From an uncultured Bacteroidaceae bacterium (GTDB taxonomy: Bacteria > Bacteroidota > Bacteroidia > Bacteroidales > Bacteroidaceae): a stretch of 64,000 nucleotides of DNA. Location of the stretch: positions 62,001-126,000 of the forward strand of contig CAJOEI010000005.1 in the NCBI GenBank assembly GCA_905233465.1, written 5' to 3'. The position numbers were made by a program, and so were the translations under genes. Shown here piece after piece: positions 56,206 through 64,000 of this stretch; the first letter of the stretch is position 1, and each line of letters starts with the position of its first letter. The notes beneath the pieces were generated by a model. It ran no database searches and was not told where the DNA came from. It saw nothing but the letters and a program-made list of their open reading frames with translations.

Positions 56206-58026
56206 TCAATGGTTAGCGTATTTTAGTGTGAAGGAGTAGATATGTGAGCACGTCTGTCCAGCGCCATAGTCGTTGTAGCAATGAATATTTGTGGCGTATG
56301 CATTATCATCATGGAACGTGTCTGTGGTGCCGGAATAGAGGTGATCTGTATCACGGAAAGGTGTTCCCGCCTCTTCTTGTTTGAGAATTTCTGTATTTCC
56401 TACCTTAATTGAGAGATATGTACCTATGGTGAAAGTATGCACATTGATGCTGTAGTCGGCACAGAAATATGTAGATGGCGGTATGCAGACGGAAGTGTTA
56501 GTCTGGATGTACTGACTTCCTGTGCTGAGGTGACCAAGGCGGACATCATTGTCAAACCAGTCTACGCCGCCACTGGATTCCCATTCATCGTGACTCTTCA
56601 GATTAAGAGAGTATGGCAGACCCGTAATGATAAGGTCGCGTTGGGCGCTGGCCGTGACTCCGTCGAAGGTGGCTTCAGCACGCAGCACATGGGCCTCACG
56701 TTGTACAGCCTGATTGGTCTGGTTGCCAGGGTTGCAGATATTGCTATTAGCAGGGATGGATAGCGATGTCCCGTCGTATGTGCAGGTGAAGGAGTGGCTG
56801 TAGTTGCTGTTCTGCAGCAGTGTCGGGCTGACGTTGAACTTTGCAGATGGCTCGTAGACCGTGACTCGTTCGCAAGCATTTGCAGCGTCTATGTCGCCTT
56901 CGAGGTACTTGGAATATGAGGTGTAGCCAGTGGTGGTGACGCTGATAGTGGGTGCTGTGACGCTGAAGTCACGGCTGCTGGCAAAGGTGGCCTGATCGTT
57001 GGCATCCAAGAGATAGTAGCTGGCTTTGTATTGCCCTTGCGGCAGATATGGCCATGTGCTGTTGTTGGTGTAGTCCGACTGTAGCGGTCCTGTACCCTCC
57101 ACGGCACGCACTGTCGTACCGGCGGCATTGGTGATGACAGCCCGCCACTTCATGCCCGGATAGCTCTCGGTGATGATGAGGTTTGTGCCGACAAGGTTGC
57201 CAATTTTGTCATACTGATGCATGGGCAACACCATAGCCACAGGCAACCATGAGAGAGGTATTGTCTCGTCGAGTGTGATTTCTGTCATTTCCACTTTGCT
57301 GATGGCGACGGTCATTGCGCTCTCCGGGTCAGGCAAAGTGAGGGTGACTTGTGCGTGGTCGGCGGCTGATAGCGTGGAGGGCATGTCGGTCGATGTGAGT
57401 GTCGTTGACACCTCGCGGTCGTTCTCCATTTTCAACTTGCCCCAGAAACGCAGCGTCACCTGACTGCCGGCACGTACATATACGCTCTTGGCAGGAGCTT
57501 CTTTTGTGATGGGGATGGAGAAGTTGCCAACATTCACGTACAAAGCATAGTCACTGTAGAAGCGGTCGAAGCGCTGCTGCTCGACAGCGTCGGATCCGAA
57601 GCGCGCCGAAATGAGAGCATTGGCCACACGTGCCGTGAGGTTCACTGTTGTGGTCTGATCAGCATCCACGGTGGCTGTTTGCTCAGCAAGATAATATGGC
57701 TTGTCCATCCCTATCACGGGATTCTCACCGTATGTGGCGCTGATGGCGTACTGTCCAGTCGGCAACGTGAAGGGCTCATCAGTGAACGTACCGTCGTAGA
57801 CATCACGTCCCGCTGAGTTGGTTACAGTGAGATGGAAGTCAGCTGCAGTTGGCACGCCGAGGTCGGCAGGTATGGAACGCGTGGCCGTATAGACATTAGG
57901 CATCGCCAACTGCAGCTGGCCCATGCCGCCAGCTGCGGGAACATCCACGTCTGCACTGCAAGCAGCAAATGTTGCAGCCAGCAATGCAAACAGTGTGATA
58001 TGTCCTATGACGTTCCTAAGTCTCAT
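56206..58026 (-). CDS. DUF4493-like lipoprotein with C-terminal beta module
   Basis: Lipobox TFAAC-SADVD; GQLQLAMPNVYTATRSI; C-terminal module paralogous to 52902-55487. Confidence 0.72.
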   Translation of the reverse strand: MRLRNVIGHITLFALLAATFAACSADVDVPAAGGMGQLQLAMPNVYTATRSIPADLGVPTAADFHLTVTNSAGRDVYDGTFTDEPFTLPTGQYAISATYGENPVIGMDKPYYLAEQTATVDADQTTTVNLTARVANALISARFGSDAVEQQRFDRFYSDYALYVNVGNFSIPITKEAPAKSVYVRAGSQVTLRFWGKLKMENDREVSTTLTSTDMPSTLSAADHAQVTLTLPDPESAMTVAISKVEMTEITLDETIPLSWLPVAMVLPMHQYDKIGNLVGTNLIITESYPGMKWRAVITNAAGTTVRAVEGTGPLQSDYTNNSTWPYLPQGQYKASYYLLDANDQATFASSRDFSVTAPTISVTTTGYTSYSKYLEGDIDAANACERVTVYEPSAKFNVSPTLLQNSNYSHSFTCTYDGTSLSIPANSNICNPGNQTNQAVQREAHVLRAEATFDGVTASAQRDLIITGLPYSLNLKSHDEWESSGGVDWFDNDVRLGHLSTGSQYIQTNTSVCIPPSTYFCADYSINVHTFTIGTYLSIKVGNTEILKQEEAGTPFRDTDHLYSGTTDTFHDDNAYATNIHCYNDYGAGQTCSHIYSFTLKYANH

Positions 58027-58032
58027 TAGCCT

Positions 58033-59763
58033 TTACTCATAAAGCAGTTCCATATTGTCAATCTGCAGCAGGCTCTCCTCGCCGCCGGTGAAGTAGTCAC
58101 CGTATTTGGACGATGACGCCACGACGATGATTGTTGAGGGCTGACGGTCGCGCACGCGATAGTTGATATCAACGGTCTGCGTTGTCCATGTGCTGATATC
58201 CTTGCCGCACGAATACTGTCCAAAGGCAATCAAATGACTGTCGTTCATGTCCATGAGGTGCAGGGCCGACGGTCGTGTGCGGATGAGATAGCGGCACTGT
58301 GTACCCTTGTAGTCAACGGGCTCCCAGTCACCAAGTGCTACGTAGATGTTGCATGTATCGGGTTGTCCCTTGAGCCCTTCATATAGTTGGCGGGTGATGT
58401 AATTGCCGTAGGCTTCCTTCCACTCACCGCCTGTGCGGGTTATAGTGCTGGTGCGATACTTGAAGTCGAAGCGCAGCTTTGTGGGGAATGACGTGAACGG
58501 ACGTCCGAAGTTGAGCACACCATTGGTGCCATCGGTCTCAAGATATTCGCCTGTGAAGATATTGCCTGCAGCGAACTTGATGACGATGTACTTCGACTGC
58601 AAGTTGGCAAAACGCCGTCCGCCTTCGTCAACGTATGTGCTGTTGCTGGCACCAACGGTGGTGGCACCGTGGTTGCCTGTGTCCCAATAGCTTTCTGCTC
58701 CCTCGGCCCACGGGCAATAGAGTGCACGTGTGCCGCTGCCCTCGATATGCCAGTCATCAAAGCTGCCGTTCGGCAACTGCTGTGGTGCCACGGTGGTGAA
58801 GGTCTGCACACTTGTGGTGGCCTCGCCTGCTGTGACTTGGTACTCGTATGTACCGCCTGCCACAAGGCCCGTGAGTTCGGCTACATAACGTGTGTTGTTC
58901 ACGGCAATCTGTCCTGTGGGCAGCACAGTCCACTCAGCATCACCCTGACGGCGATACTCCACTTTGGGTGCTACGCCCGAGGCACATTGGCCGCTGATGG
59001 TGGCGGTGACACAGCGTGCAAAGGCCGTCGCCGTGGCTTGCTGCTGGGCTTCGGTGTGGTAGACGAAGACCCTCCAGGCTGCCGTGCTGCGCCCATTGCC
59101 CGCGGTGATGGTGAAGGTGCGCATCTCGCTGAAGTCGTAGGTTGGTGTCTCCGTGGGGTCAGGAGCCACGACACAGTGCTGTCCTGCCGGACGGAACTTC
59201 TGCACAGCCACGGCACTTAGGTCTTGGTTAGCAGCAACATAGACGATTACATTGTGGTTGACATTGTCTATGATAGCATCACCCACCTGACCTGCCATCT
59301 GCACTTCGGGGATTATGACTTGCTTGACACGTATGCGCCATGTATAGTCCTGATATGTCGTCAAGGTGAATTTGGCCTCACCCTGCGTGAAGTCTACATG
59401 TGTGTTGTCTGTCGAAGCCGGACGTTCGAAACCCTGCGTAGGGAACTCTGACGGGCGTAGGCAGTTGTCAGCGGGCTGTATGGTGGCGTCATTGCTCACT
59501 TCCATGCGAATGATGCGCACGGCAGCGAGGTTGACAGTGTCGCTGACAAAGACATCAATGGTGGCATCGTTCTTGTTGATAGTTGCAGCGGCAGCCTCGG
59601 TATCGGTCTCGTTGCACTGGCCAGACACCTGGAAGGCGGTGATTGCAGCCTCGACAATGGGATATGGTATGTCATCCTTGATGGCGCACGAAGTGATGCT
59701 GCCCGCCGTCACAGCGAGAAGCATGACATTGCTGATGGTGCGTATTGTGGATTTTATTGTCAT
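58033..59763 (-). CDS. PCMD-like (putative carbohydrate metabolism domain) lipoprotein
   Basis: Lipobox SITSC-AIKDD; FN3-like segment then NGSFDDWHIEG...YWDTGNHG...LQSKYIVIKFAAGNIFTGEY. Confidence 0.78.
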   Translation of the reverse strand: MTIKSTIRTISNVMLLAVTAGSITSCAIKDDIPYPIVEAAITAFQVSGQCNETDTEAAAATINKNDATIDVFVSDTVNLAAVRIIRMEVSNDATIQPADNCLRPSEFPTQGFERPASTDNTHVDFTQGEAKFTLTTYQDYTWRIRVKQVIIPEVQMAGQVGDAIIDNVNHNVIVYVAANQDLSAVAVQKFRPAGQHCVVAPDPTETPTYDFSEMRTFTITAGNGRSTAAWRVFVYHTEAQQQATATAFARCVTATISGQCASGVAPKVEYRRQGDAEWTVLPTGQIAVNNTRYVAELTGLVAGGTYEYQVTAGEATTSVQTFTTVAPQQLPNGSFDDWHIEGSGTRALYCPWAEGAESYWDTGNHGATTVGASNSTYVDEGGRRFANLQSKYIVIKFAAGNIFTGEYLETDGTNGVLNFGRPFTSFPTKLRFDFKYRTSTITRTGGEWKEAYGNYITRQLYEGLKGQPDTCNIYVALGDWEPVDYKGTQCRYLIRTRPSALHLMDMNDSHLIAFGQYSCGKDISTWTTQTVDINYRVRDRQPSTIIVVASSSKYGDYFTGGEESLLQIDNMELLYE

Positions 59764-59784
59764 TCTTTTTGGTTGGTGTGAAGC

Positions 59785-60963
59785 TTATAGGTAGAATGTC
59801 AGGCCGAGGTTTATACTCAGGAGGTTGAACTTGAAATTGGCACCTCCGCTCTGGCTCTTGCCAGACTCGATGCGGTTGGTGTGCTGATCCTGCCATCGGT
59901 ACTTCAGACCCATGATGCCTATGCTGGCCTCTGCTGCGAGGAAGTCAGTCACGAAGGCTGCCATACCCGGGCAGAAGCTGAGTTTGATGGTGTGGGTGTG
60001 GCCGTATGAGCCGTCGTAGTCAGCACCGCTGCCGGTACTGTTCTTGCCTGTGGTGTAGGCGTATGAACCACGTATCTCTCCGAAGAAGCCAAACATCTTG
60101 CTGCGACCCAGCGGCATGTATGTACGCAGGAACATTGCGCCTTCATGGGTGTGTTCGAGGTAGTAGAGGTCTTCGAGCGAGATGTTGAAATCCTCACCCA
60201 GATTGAGGTCGAAGGAACCCAAGTAGAAGTAGTTGCGGCTGTAGCTGTAGCGTCCGCCAAGAGCCAGGTTGTTGGCCACAAAGTAACCGAAGTAGGGACT
60301 GGCAGAGAAGGTATGTCCTTCGATGTTCATATCCTTGAGCACAAGGAGGTTGATGTTATCGGTATCCCACTCCTGATAGTTGAACGTAGCACCCAGCAAC
60401 CATTGCTTCTTGGGCACGAAGACAGCCTTCAGCATCTCACGGTCCACACGCTGTATGTGTCGTTTCTTCTGCGAGCGGTCCCATAACTGCTCAGCACGGG
60501 TTCGTGGCTCAAAAATGCTATTGCTTCCAGAATAACCCTGCATCTGCAACGCCCGCATGACACCTCGCTGCACAGCCTGCTCGATGACGCTGTCTGGGAC
60601 AGAACCTGTGTAGACCATCTCACGCTGGTCGAGCACTGCGGCGGACAGTGTGTCATACTTTGTCACATAGGCAGTGTCTTTCTTCTCGACAATCACGGTG
60701 TCGCGCTTGGTGACCACCATGGTGTCGCGGCGTGCCACGACCATCTGTCCGGGCTGCAGCTCAGCACCTCGCGAGACAAGTATGCCGGCATCCTGCATCA
60801 CCATGCGTTGCTGCGGTTGCAGCTGCGACTGCGAGCGCGCTGGCTGGCGTCCCTGGGTGACCTGCCGCGACGAGCGACGCATCACTTTGGACTGCGAGAT
60901 GGCTGCTGCCGGCATCAGAACCAGCAGCAGCCATAACAGGTATCTATTTGGTTGCGAAATCAT
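59785..60963 (-). CDS. Outer membrane beta-barrel protein with repetitive periplasmic N-terminal region
   Basis: Signal peptide, RRDTMVVTKRDTVIVEKKDTAYVTKYDT repeat, then alternating beta-strand pattern ending LGLTFYL. Confidence 0.78.
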   Translation of the reverse strand: MISQPNRYLLWLLLVLMPAAAISQSKVMRRSSRQVTQGRQPARSQSQLQPQQRMVMQDAGILVSRGAELQPGQMVVARRDTMVVTKRDTVIVEKKDTAYVTKYDTLSAAVLDQREMVYTGSVPDSVIEQAVQRGVMRALQMQGYSGSNSIFEPRTRAEQLWDRSQKKRHIQRVDREMLKAVFVPKKQWLLGATFNYQEWDTDNINLLVLKDMNIEGHTFSASPYFGYFVANNLALGGRYSYSRNYFYLGSFDLNLGEDFNISLEDLYYLEHTHEGAMFLRTYMPLGRSKMFGFFGEIRGSYAYTTGKNSTGSGADYDGSYGHTHTIKLSFCPGMAAFVTDFLAAEASIGIMGLKYRWQDQHTNRIESGKSQSGGANFKFNLLSINLGLTFYL

Positions 60964-60968
60964 TACAT

Positions 60969-62750
60969 TTACTGAACGGTTGGAGTGTCGCCGTAAACCA
61001 TTTCGAAGTCGTCGAGGTAGAGGACAGAAGAGTCTGAGCCATAGAAGTAATCACCATACCTCGAGCTGGAGCAGACGATGATGAGATGTGTCGGCACCTT
61101 GGTGAGGCTATGATACTCAAGCGGAATATCGAATTCCTTCCATTGTCCGTTGGAGTTCACGCACTGGCTTGCGGGCAGTGTGCCATAGGCCACAACGCGC
61201 GGATCGGTATTCCAGTTGGGGAACTCATCCATCTTGGTGTTGTCAATCTGAATCACCTCTGTGGTGAGCACGCAATAGATCTGGCATTGGTCATCTTCGC
61301 CCTTGGCTGGTGCACCACTTGGCTGTGTACCACGGTTAATAGATCCAGGAGCATACTGGAGGTAGCCATGCAGGCTTGTGGGACGACCGTTGAATGGAAC
61401 ACCCCAGTTGAGGACTGCGCCCCTGGTACCTACGAGATGGTCAAACTGTCCGGTATACAAGCTGGCAGCAGCAAACTTGATAATGACATACATGGACTGC
61501 AGCTTGGCAGCATACGTGCCGCTGCGTACAGGTGATGTCGTGCTTGTGGTGACGTTGTAGCTATCGCCCATGCTGGCTGAACCAGGATTGGAGCTGTCCC
61601 AATATGTAGTACCTTGAGCATTCGGGTACCAGATGCTGCCGTCCTTCCACCAGTTCTCGAAGCCGCCGTTGTACAGTGCGGGTTCGCTGCCTGTGGTGAA
61701 GTTGACTTCATTGCTGTTCACGGCTGCATCTGTAGTCGTGTAGACGAAGCGGTAGGTATAGGCTGTCTGCGGTGTCAGACCAGTGAGCTTATAGCTGTAG
61801 TTGTCGCCGCTGACGGTGAGCTGGTCATTAGCCACGGTTGTCCAGTCAGTAGCGTTCTGCTGCTTCCACTGCAGTGTGACGCTTGCAGGATCAAACTCCG
61901 AAGTCTTGGCTGTAACCATGCCCGTGAGGTTAGCAAAGTGTCCCCATGCGCTGATGTTGTTGGCCTGCAGTGCAATGCTGCTCTTGCGAGGCACTTCAAT
62001 AGTGTATGTGTAGGACTGCGTAGCATCGTCAACCTTAACAGTTACGCCACCCATGCTACCTGCATCAGCAATCCTATAAGTGATGATGTAGTGGTCGCGT
62101 GCCTTGACGTTCTCGATGGTATTATCCTGCAGGTGGGTTGCACCGTTGCTCTTGCTGGTGACATGCACCATGAGCGTGAGGTTGCCAACAGGGAAGTAGG
62201 CCGAACCCACTGTGCTACCCATAGTAAATGTACGCGGAGCAACACCTTCCATGGCAGACTCCACAATAGTAGTAGCCTTGGAGAAGTATGTACGGAAGCT
62301 CTCATCGTAGTTCACTGTCACCTTGACGTTGGCCTGTGTCAGCGTGAGGCTGGCTGTAGTGAGCTCCTTGGCACGCACTGTCACGGTGGTGAAGCCTGAG
62401 TAGAATGGCGTTCCAAAGCCAGAATCACTGCCATCCCAGTTCGAGGAGTGAGCATCAATGGTGTAATTACCGGGCTGCAGGATTATTGTTCCCTGAAAAT
62501 CGCTGGCATTGGCAAAGTCATCGGTCTGCATGAGGACAGTACCCTGTGCATTACGGATTTCCACATGCAGCTTCTTGGCGTTGTAACCGTTTGGTACACC
62601 AGTTACTGTACGCGTGTTTGTTGAAACAAGAGTGTTTATGTCAAGCTTCAGATAGCCCTGTTCCTCGACCTGGTCGATGTCGGTGCTGCTGCACGATGTT
62701 ACAAGGAGAGCAGCAACGAAGGCTGTAAGAATAGAAAATATCTTTTTCAT
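60969..62750 (-). CDS. DUF4493-like plus PCMD-like lipoprotein
   Basis: Lipobox LVTSC-SSTDIDQ; GYLKLDINTLVSTNTRTV; C-terminal NGGFENWW...YWDSSNPG...LQSMYVIIKFAAASLYTGQF. Confidence 0.8.
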   Translation of the reverse strand: MKKIFSILTAFVAALLVTSCSSTDIDQVEEQGYLKLDINTLVSTNTRTVTGVPNGYNAKKLHVEIRNAQGTVLMQTDDFANASDFQGTIILQPGNYTIDAHSSNWDGSDSGFGTPFYSGFTTVTVRAKELTTASLTLTQANVKVTVNYDESFRTYFSKATTIVESAMEGVAPRTFTMGSTVGSAYFPVGNLTLMVHVTSKSNGATHLQDNTIENVKARDHYIITYRIADAGSMGGVTVKVDDATQSYTYTIEVPRKSSIALQANNISAWGHFANLTGMVTAKTSEFDPASVTLQWKQQNATDWTTVANDQLTVSGDNYSYKLTGLTPQTAYTYRFVYTTTDAAVNSNEVNFTTGSEPALYNGGFENWWKDGSIWYPNAQGTTYWDSSNPGSASMGDSYNVTTSTTSPVRSGTYAAKLQSMYVIIKFAAASLYTGQFDHLVGTRGAVLNWGVPFNGRPTSLHGYLQYAPGSINRGTQPSGAPAKGEDDQCQIYCVLTTEVIQIDNTKMDEFPNWNTDPRVVAYGTLPASQCVNSNGQWKEFDIPLEYHSLTKVPTHLIIVCSSSRYGDYFYGSDSSVLYLDDFEMVYGDTPTVQ

Positions 62751-62770
62751 TGTTCTTTCGTGCTTTTTAT

Positions 62771-64000
62771 TTATTCGACAGTGAGGGTTAGGGTGCCGTT
62801 CTTCTTCGTGCCGTTCATGTCTTCAACTACCATGTTGAAGGTGTGCTGACCGGAGAGGAAGCCGAGCAGTCCGAAGAAATTACCAATTGGGAATGTGTAG
62901 TCGATATCACCTGCGCTGGGCACGGAGAGCGGCTGGTTGAGGTCGTTGAAAAGCTGAACCACGCTCTGGTTGTCTACGATCTCGGCTCCGTTGATGAAGT
63001 CGACACCATAGTTGGTGTTCAGGCCACCGAGAGACTCAATCATCTCGTCGCTGGTGCTGACGATGCTGACCTTGATGCTCTTGATGCCGTTGTCACACTT
63101 GATGTATGTGTCGCCGAGGCTCTTGTCTGTGCCAGCGTTGACGGTCATGTTCTGCGGCAGGTTGAGAGTAATGCTGGTATCGTCACCACCTGCACTGGGA
63201 TCATCACCACCTGAGGGATCGTCGCCACCGCCAGGTGTCAGTGTGCCGTTGTCGCCTACTTCAAGGCTTACGGGCTGTGTGGTCTCATCGAAGGTCACTG
63301 TGGCAGTAATGGTAATGCCAGTGACGTGACCGCTGGTGCTCTCCACAGGAGTGAAGTTGATGACGATGCCATCGCCGCCAGTGAAGTTTTGGCTGTCGTT
63401 GTCATAAGACTCAGCAGCCACAGTCTTTGTCAGCACGTTGCGGGCACTCACTGTAGAACCGTCCTGAGTGGTACCACGGAAGTTGAGGGTCAGCTGTAAG
63501 ACGTTCTCCTCAAAGAGCCAGTAGACAGGATTAGGAGTAGTGCCGTCGTTGTTTGTGAAGGAGAGAGCAATGTTCGACTCGCTACCGTCATCAAGGGTAA
63601 TCTCCCATGCGGTGAATACCTCGAGGAAGTCGGCGTCGTAGGAAACAGTAATCTTGGAGTTCTGCATCTTGCACACCACCTCGACATTGGTGGTGACATC
63701 CTTCGTGATCTCCATCGCGGTAGAACCTTTATAATAAGGCGTAGTCATCTTCTTCTGGATAACGCCGGGGGTATGGCTCTCTACGGTGTAGTTGCCAACG
63801 GAAAGGAGGTAGCTCGAAGGCACTTCGCTCACGGTGTTCCAACTGACGACCTGCTGTCCGCCGTCATTGTATACCACAACGGGATAGTTATCAACCTCAG
63901 TCACGGCACGCGTTGCTGCCGGTTCGAGCTGAGTGACGCTGAGTGCCATGCGTCCACTGCCTTCAGCGAACTTGGCATTCTGGTCAGCATCGAGATTCTC
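62771..64000 (-). CDS. DUF4493-like protein, 5' end beyond the window
   Basis: Frame stays open upstream of 63949 (ENLDADQNAKFAEGSGRMALSVTQLEPAATRAV); linker GGGDDPSGGDDPSAGGDD. Confidence 0.7.
   Translation of the reverse strand, partial: ENLDADQNAKFAEGSGRMALSVTQLEPAATRAVTEVDNYPVVVYNDGGQQVVSWNTVSEVPSSYLLSVGNYTVESHTPGVIQKKMTTPYYKGSTAMEITKDVTTNVEVVCKMQNSKITVSYDADFLEVFTAWEITLDDGSESNIALSFTNNDGTTPNPVYWLFEENVLQLTLNFRGTTQDGSTVSARNVLTKTVAAESYDNDSQNFTGGDGIVINFTPVESTSGHVTGITITATVTFDETTQPVSLEVGDNGTLTPGGGDDPSGGDDPSAGGDDTSITLNLPQNMTVNAGTDKSLGDTYIKCDNGIKSIKVSIVSTSDEMIESLGGLNTNYGVDFINGAEIVDNQSVVQLFNDLNQPLSVPSAGDIDYTFPIGNFFGLLGFLSGQHTFNMVVEDMNGTKKNGTLTLTVE

Noticed and set aside
61614-62399. 261-aa + strand ORF inside the 60969-62750 lipoprotein gene
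   Set aside because: Antisense; the minus-strand frame has a signal peptide and recognisable domains
45913-64000. Interpreting the lipoprotein locus as a polysaccharide utilization locus
   Set aside because: No SusC/SusD pair, no glycoside hydrolase and no regulator in the visible part, so PUL assignment is not supported

Overview
This is a Bacteroidales-type chromosome segment (Prevotella-like by gene content, by TAnnTTTG promoter elements and by lipoprotein families). That taxonomic call is inference only. Left part: a minus-strand cell wall/division cluster (rsmH-ftsL-ftsI-murE-mraY-murD-ftsW start), cydAB with DUF4492, a DEAD-box helicase and two identical tRNA-Asn genes. Middle: a PfkB kinase, an S41 protease, a GH2 mannosidase, dgt, dut, a TPR lipoprotein, a DUF4292 lipoprotein, an M23 peptidase, a TonB receptor, rimP-nusA-infB-cvpA-sufB, two tandem NSS transporters, a PBP4-type dacB, an SDR, rpsT, tRNA-Glu, recO and an RNA m5C methyltransferase. 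Right part (about 45.9-64 kb): a continuous minus-strand locus of lipoproteins (DUF4493-like and PCMD-like families), one outer-membrane barrel, one fimbrillin-like fusion and a very large Ig-like protein with a T9SS-like C-terminus. This is the best candidate for a little-described surface system. Two other signals stand out. (1) Intergenic arrays of iterated mini-palindromes with a 22-bp period; two copies are 103 bp and 102/103 identical, both in convergent 3'/3' gaps, and a third array has a different sequence but the same architecture and the same TCCGGA-type flank. (2) Many short tandem-repeat tracts that invade gene boundaries and also sit in frame inside conserved proteins (RsmH, CydA, GH2, S41 protease, a DUF4493 protein). 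Several promoters lie 4-8 nt from the ATG, suggesting leaderless mRNAs. All family assignments come from reading the translated sequence; no database searches were run.
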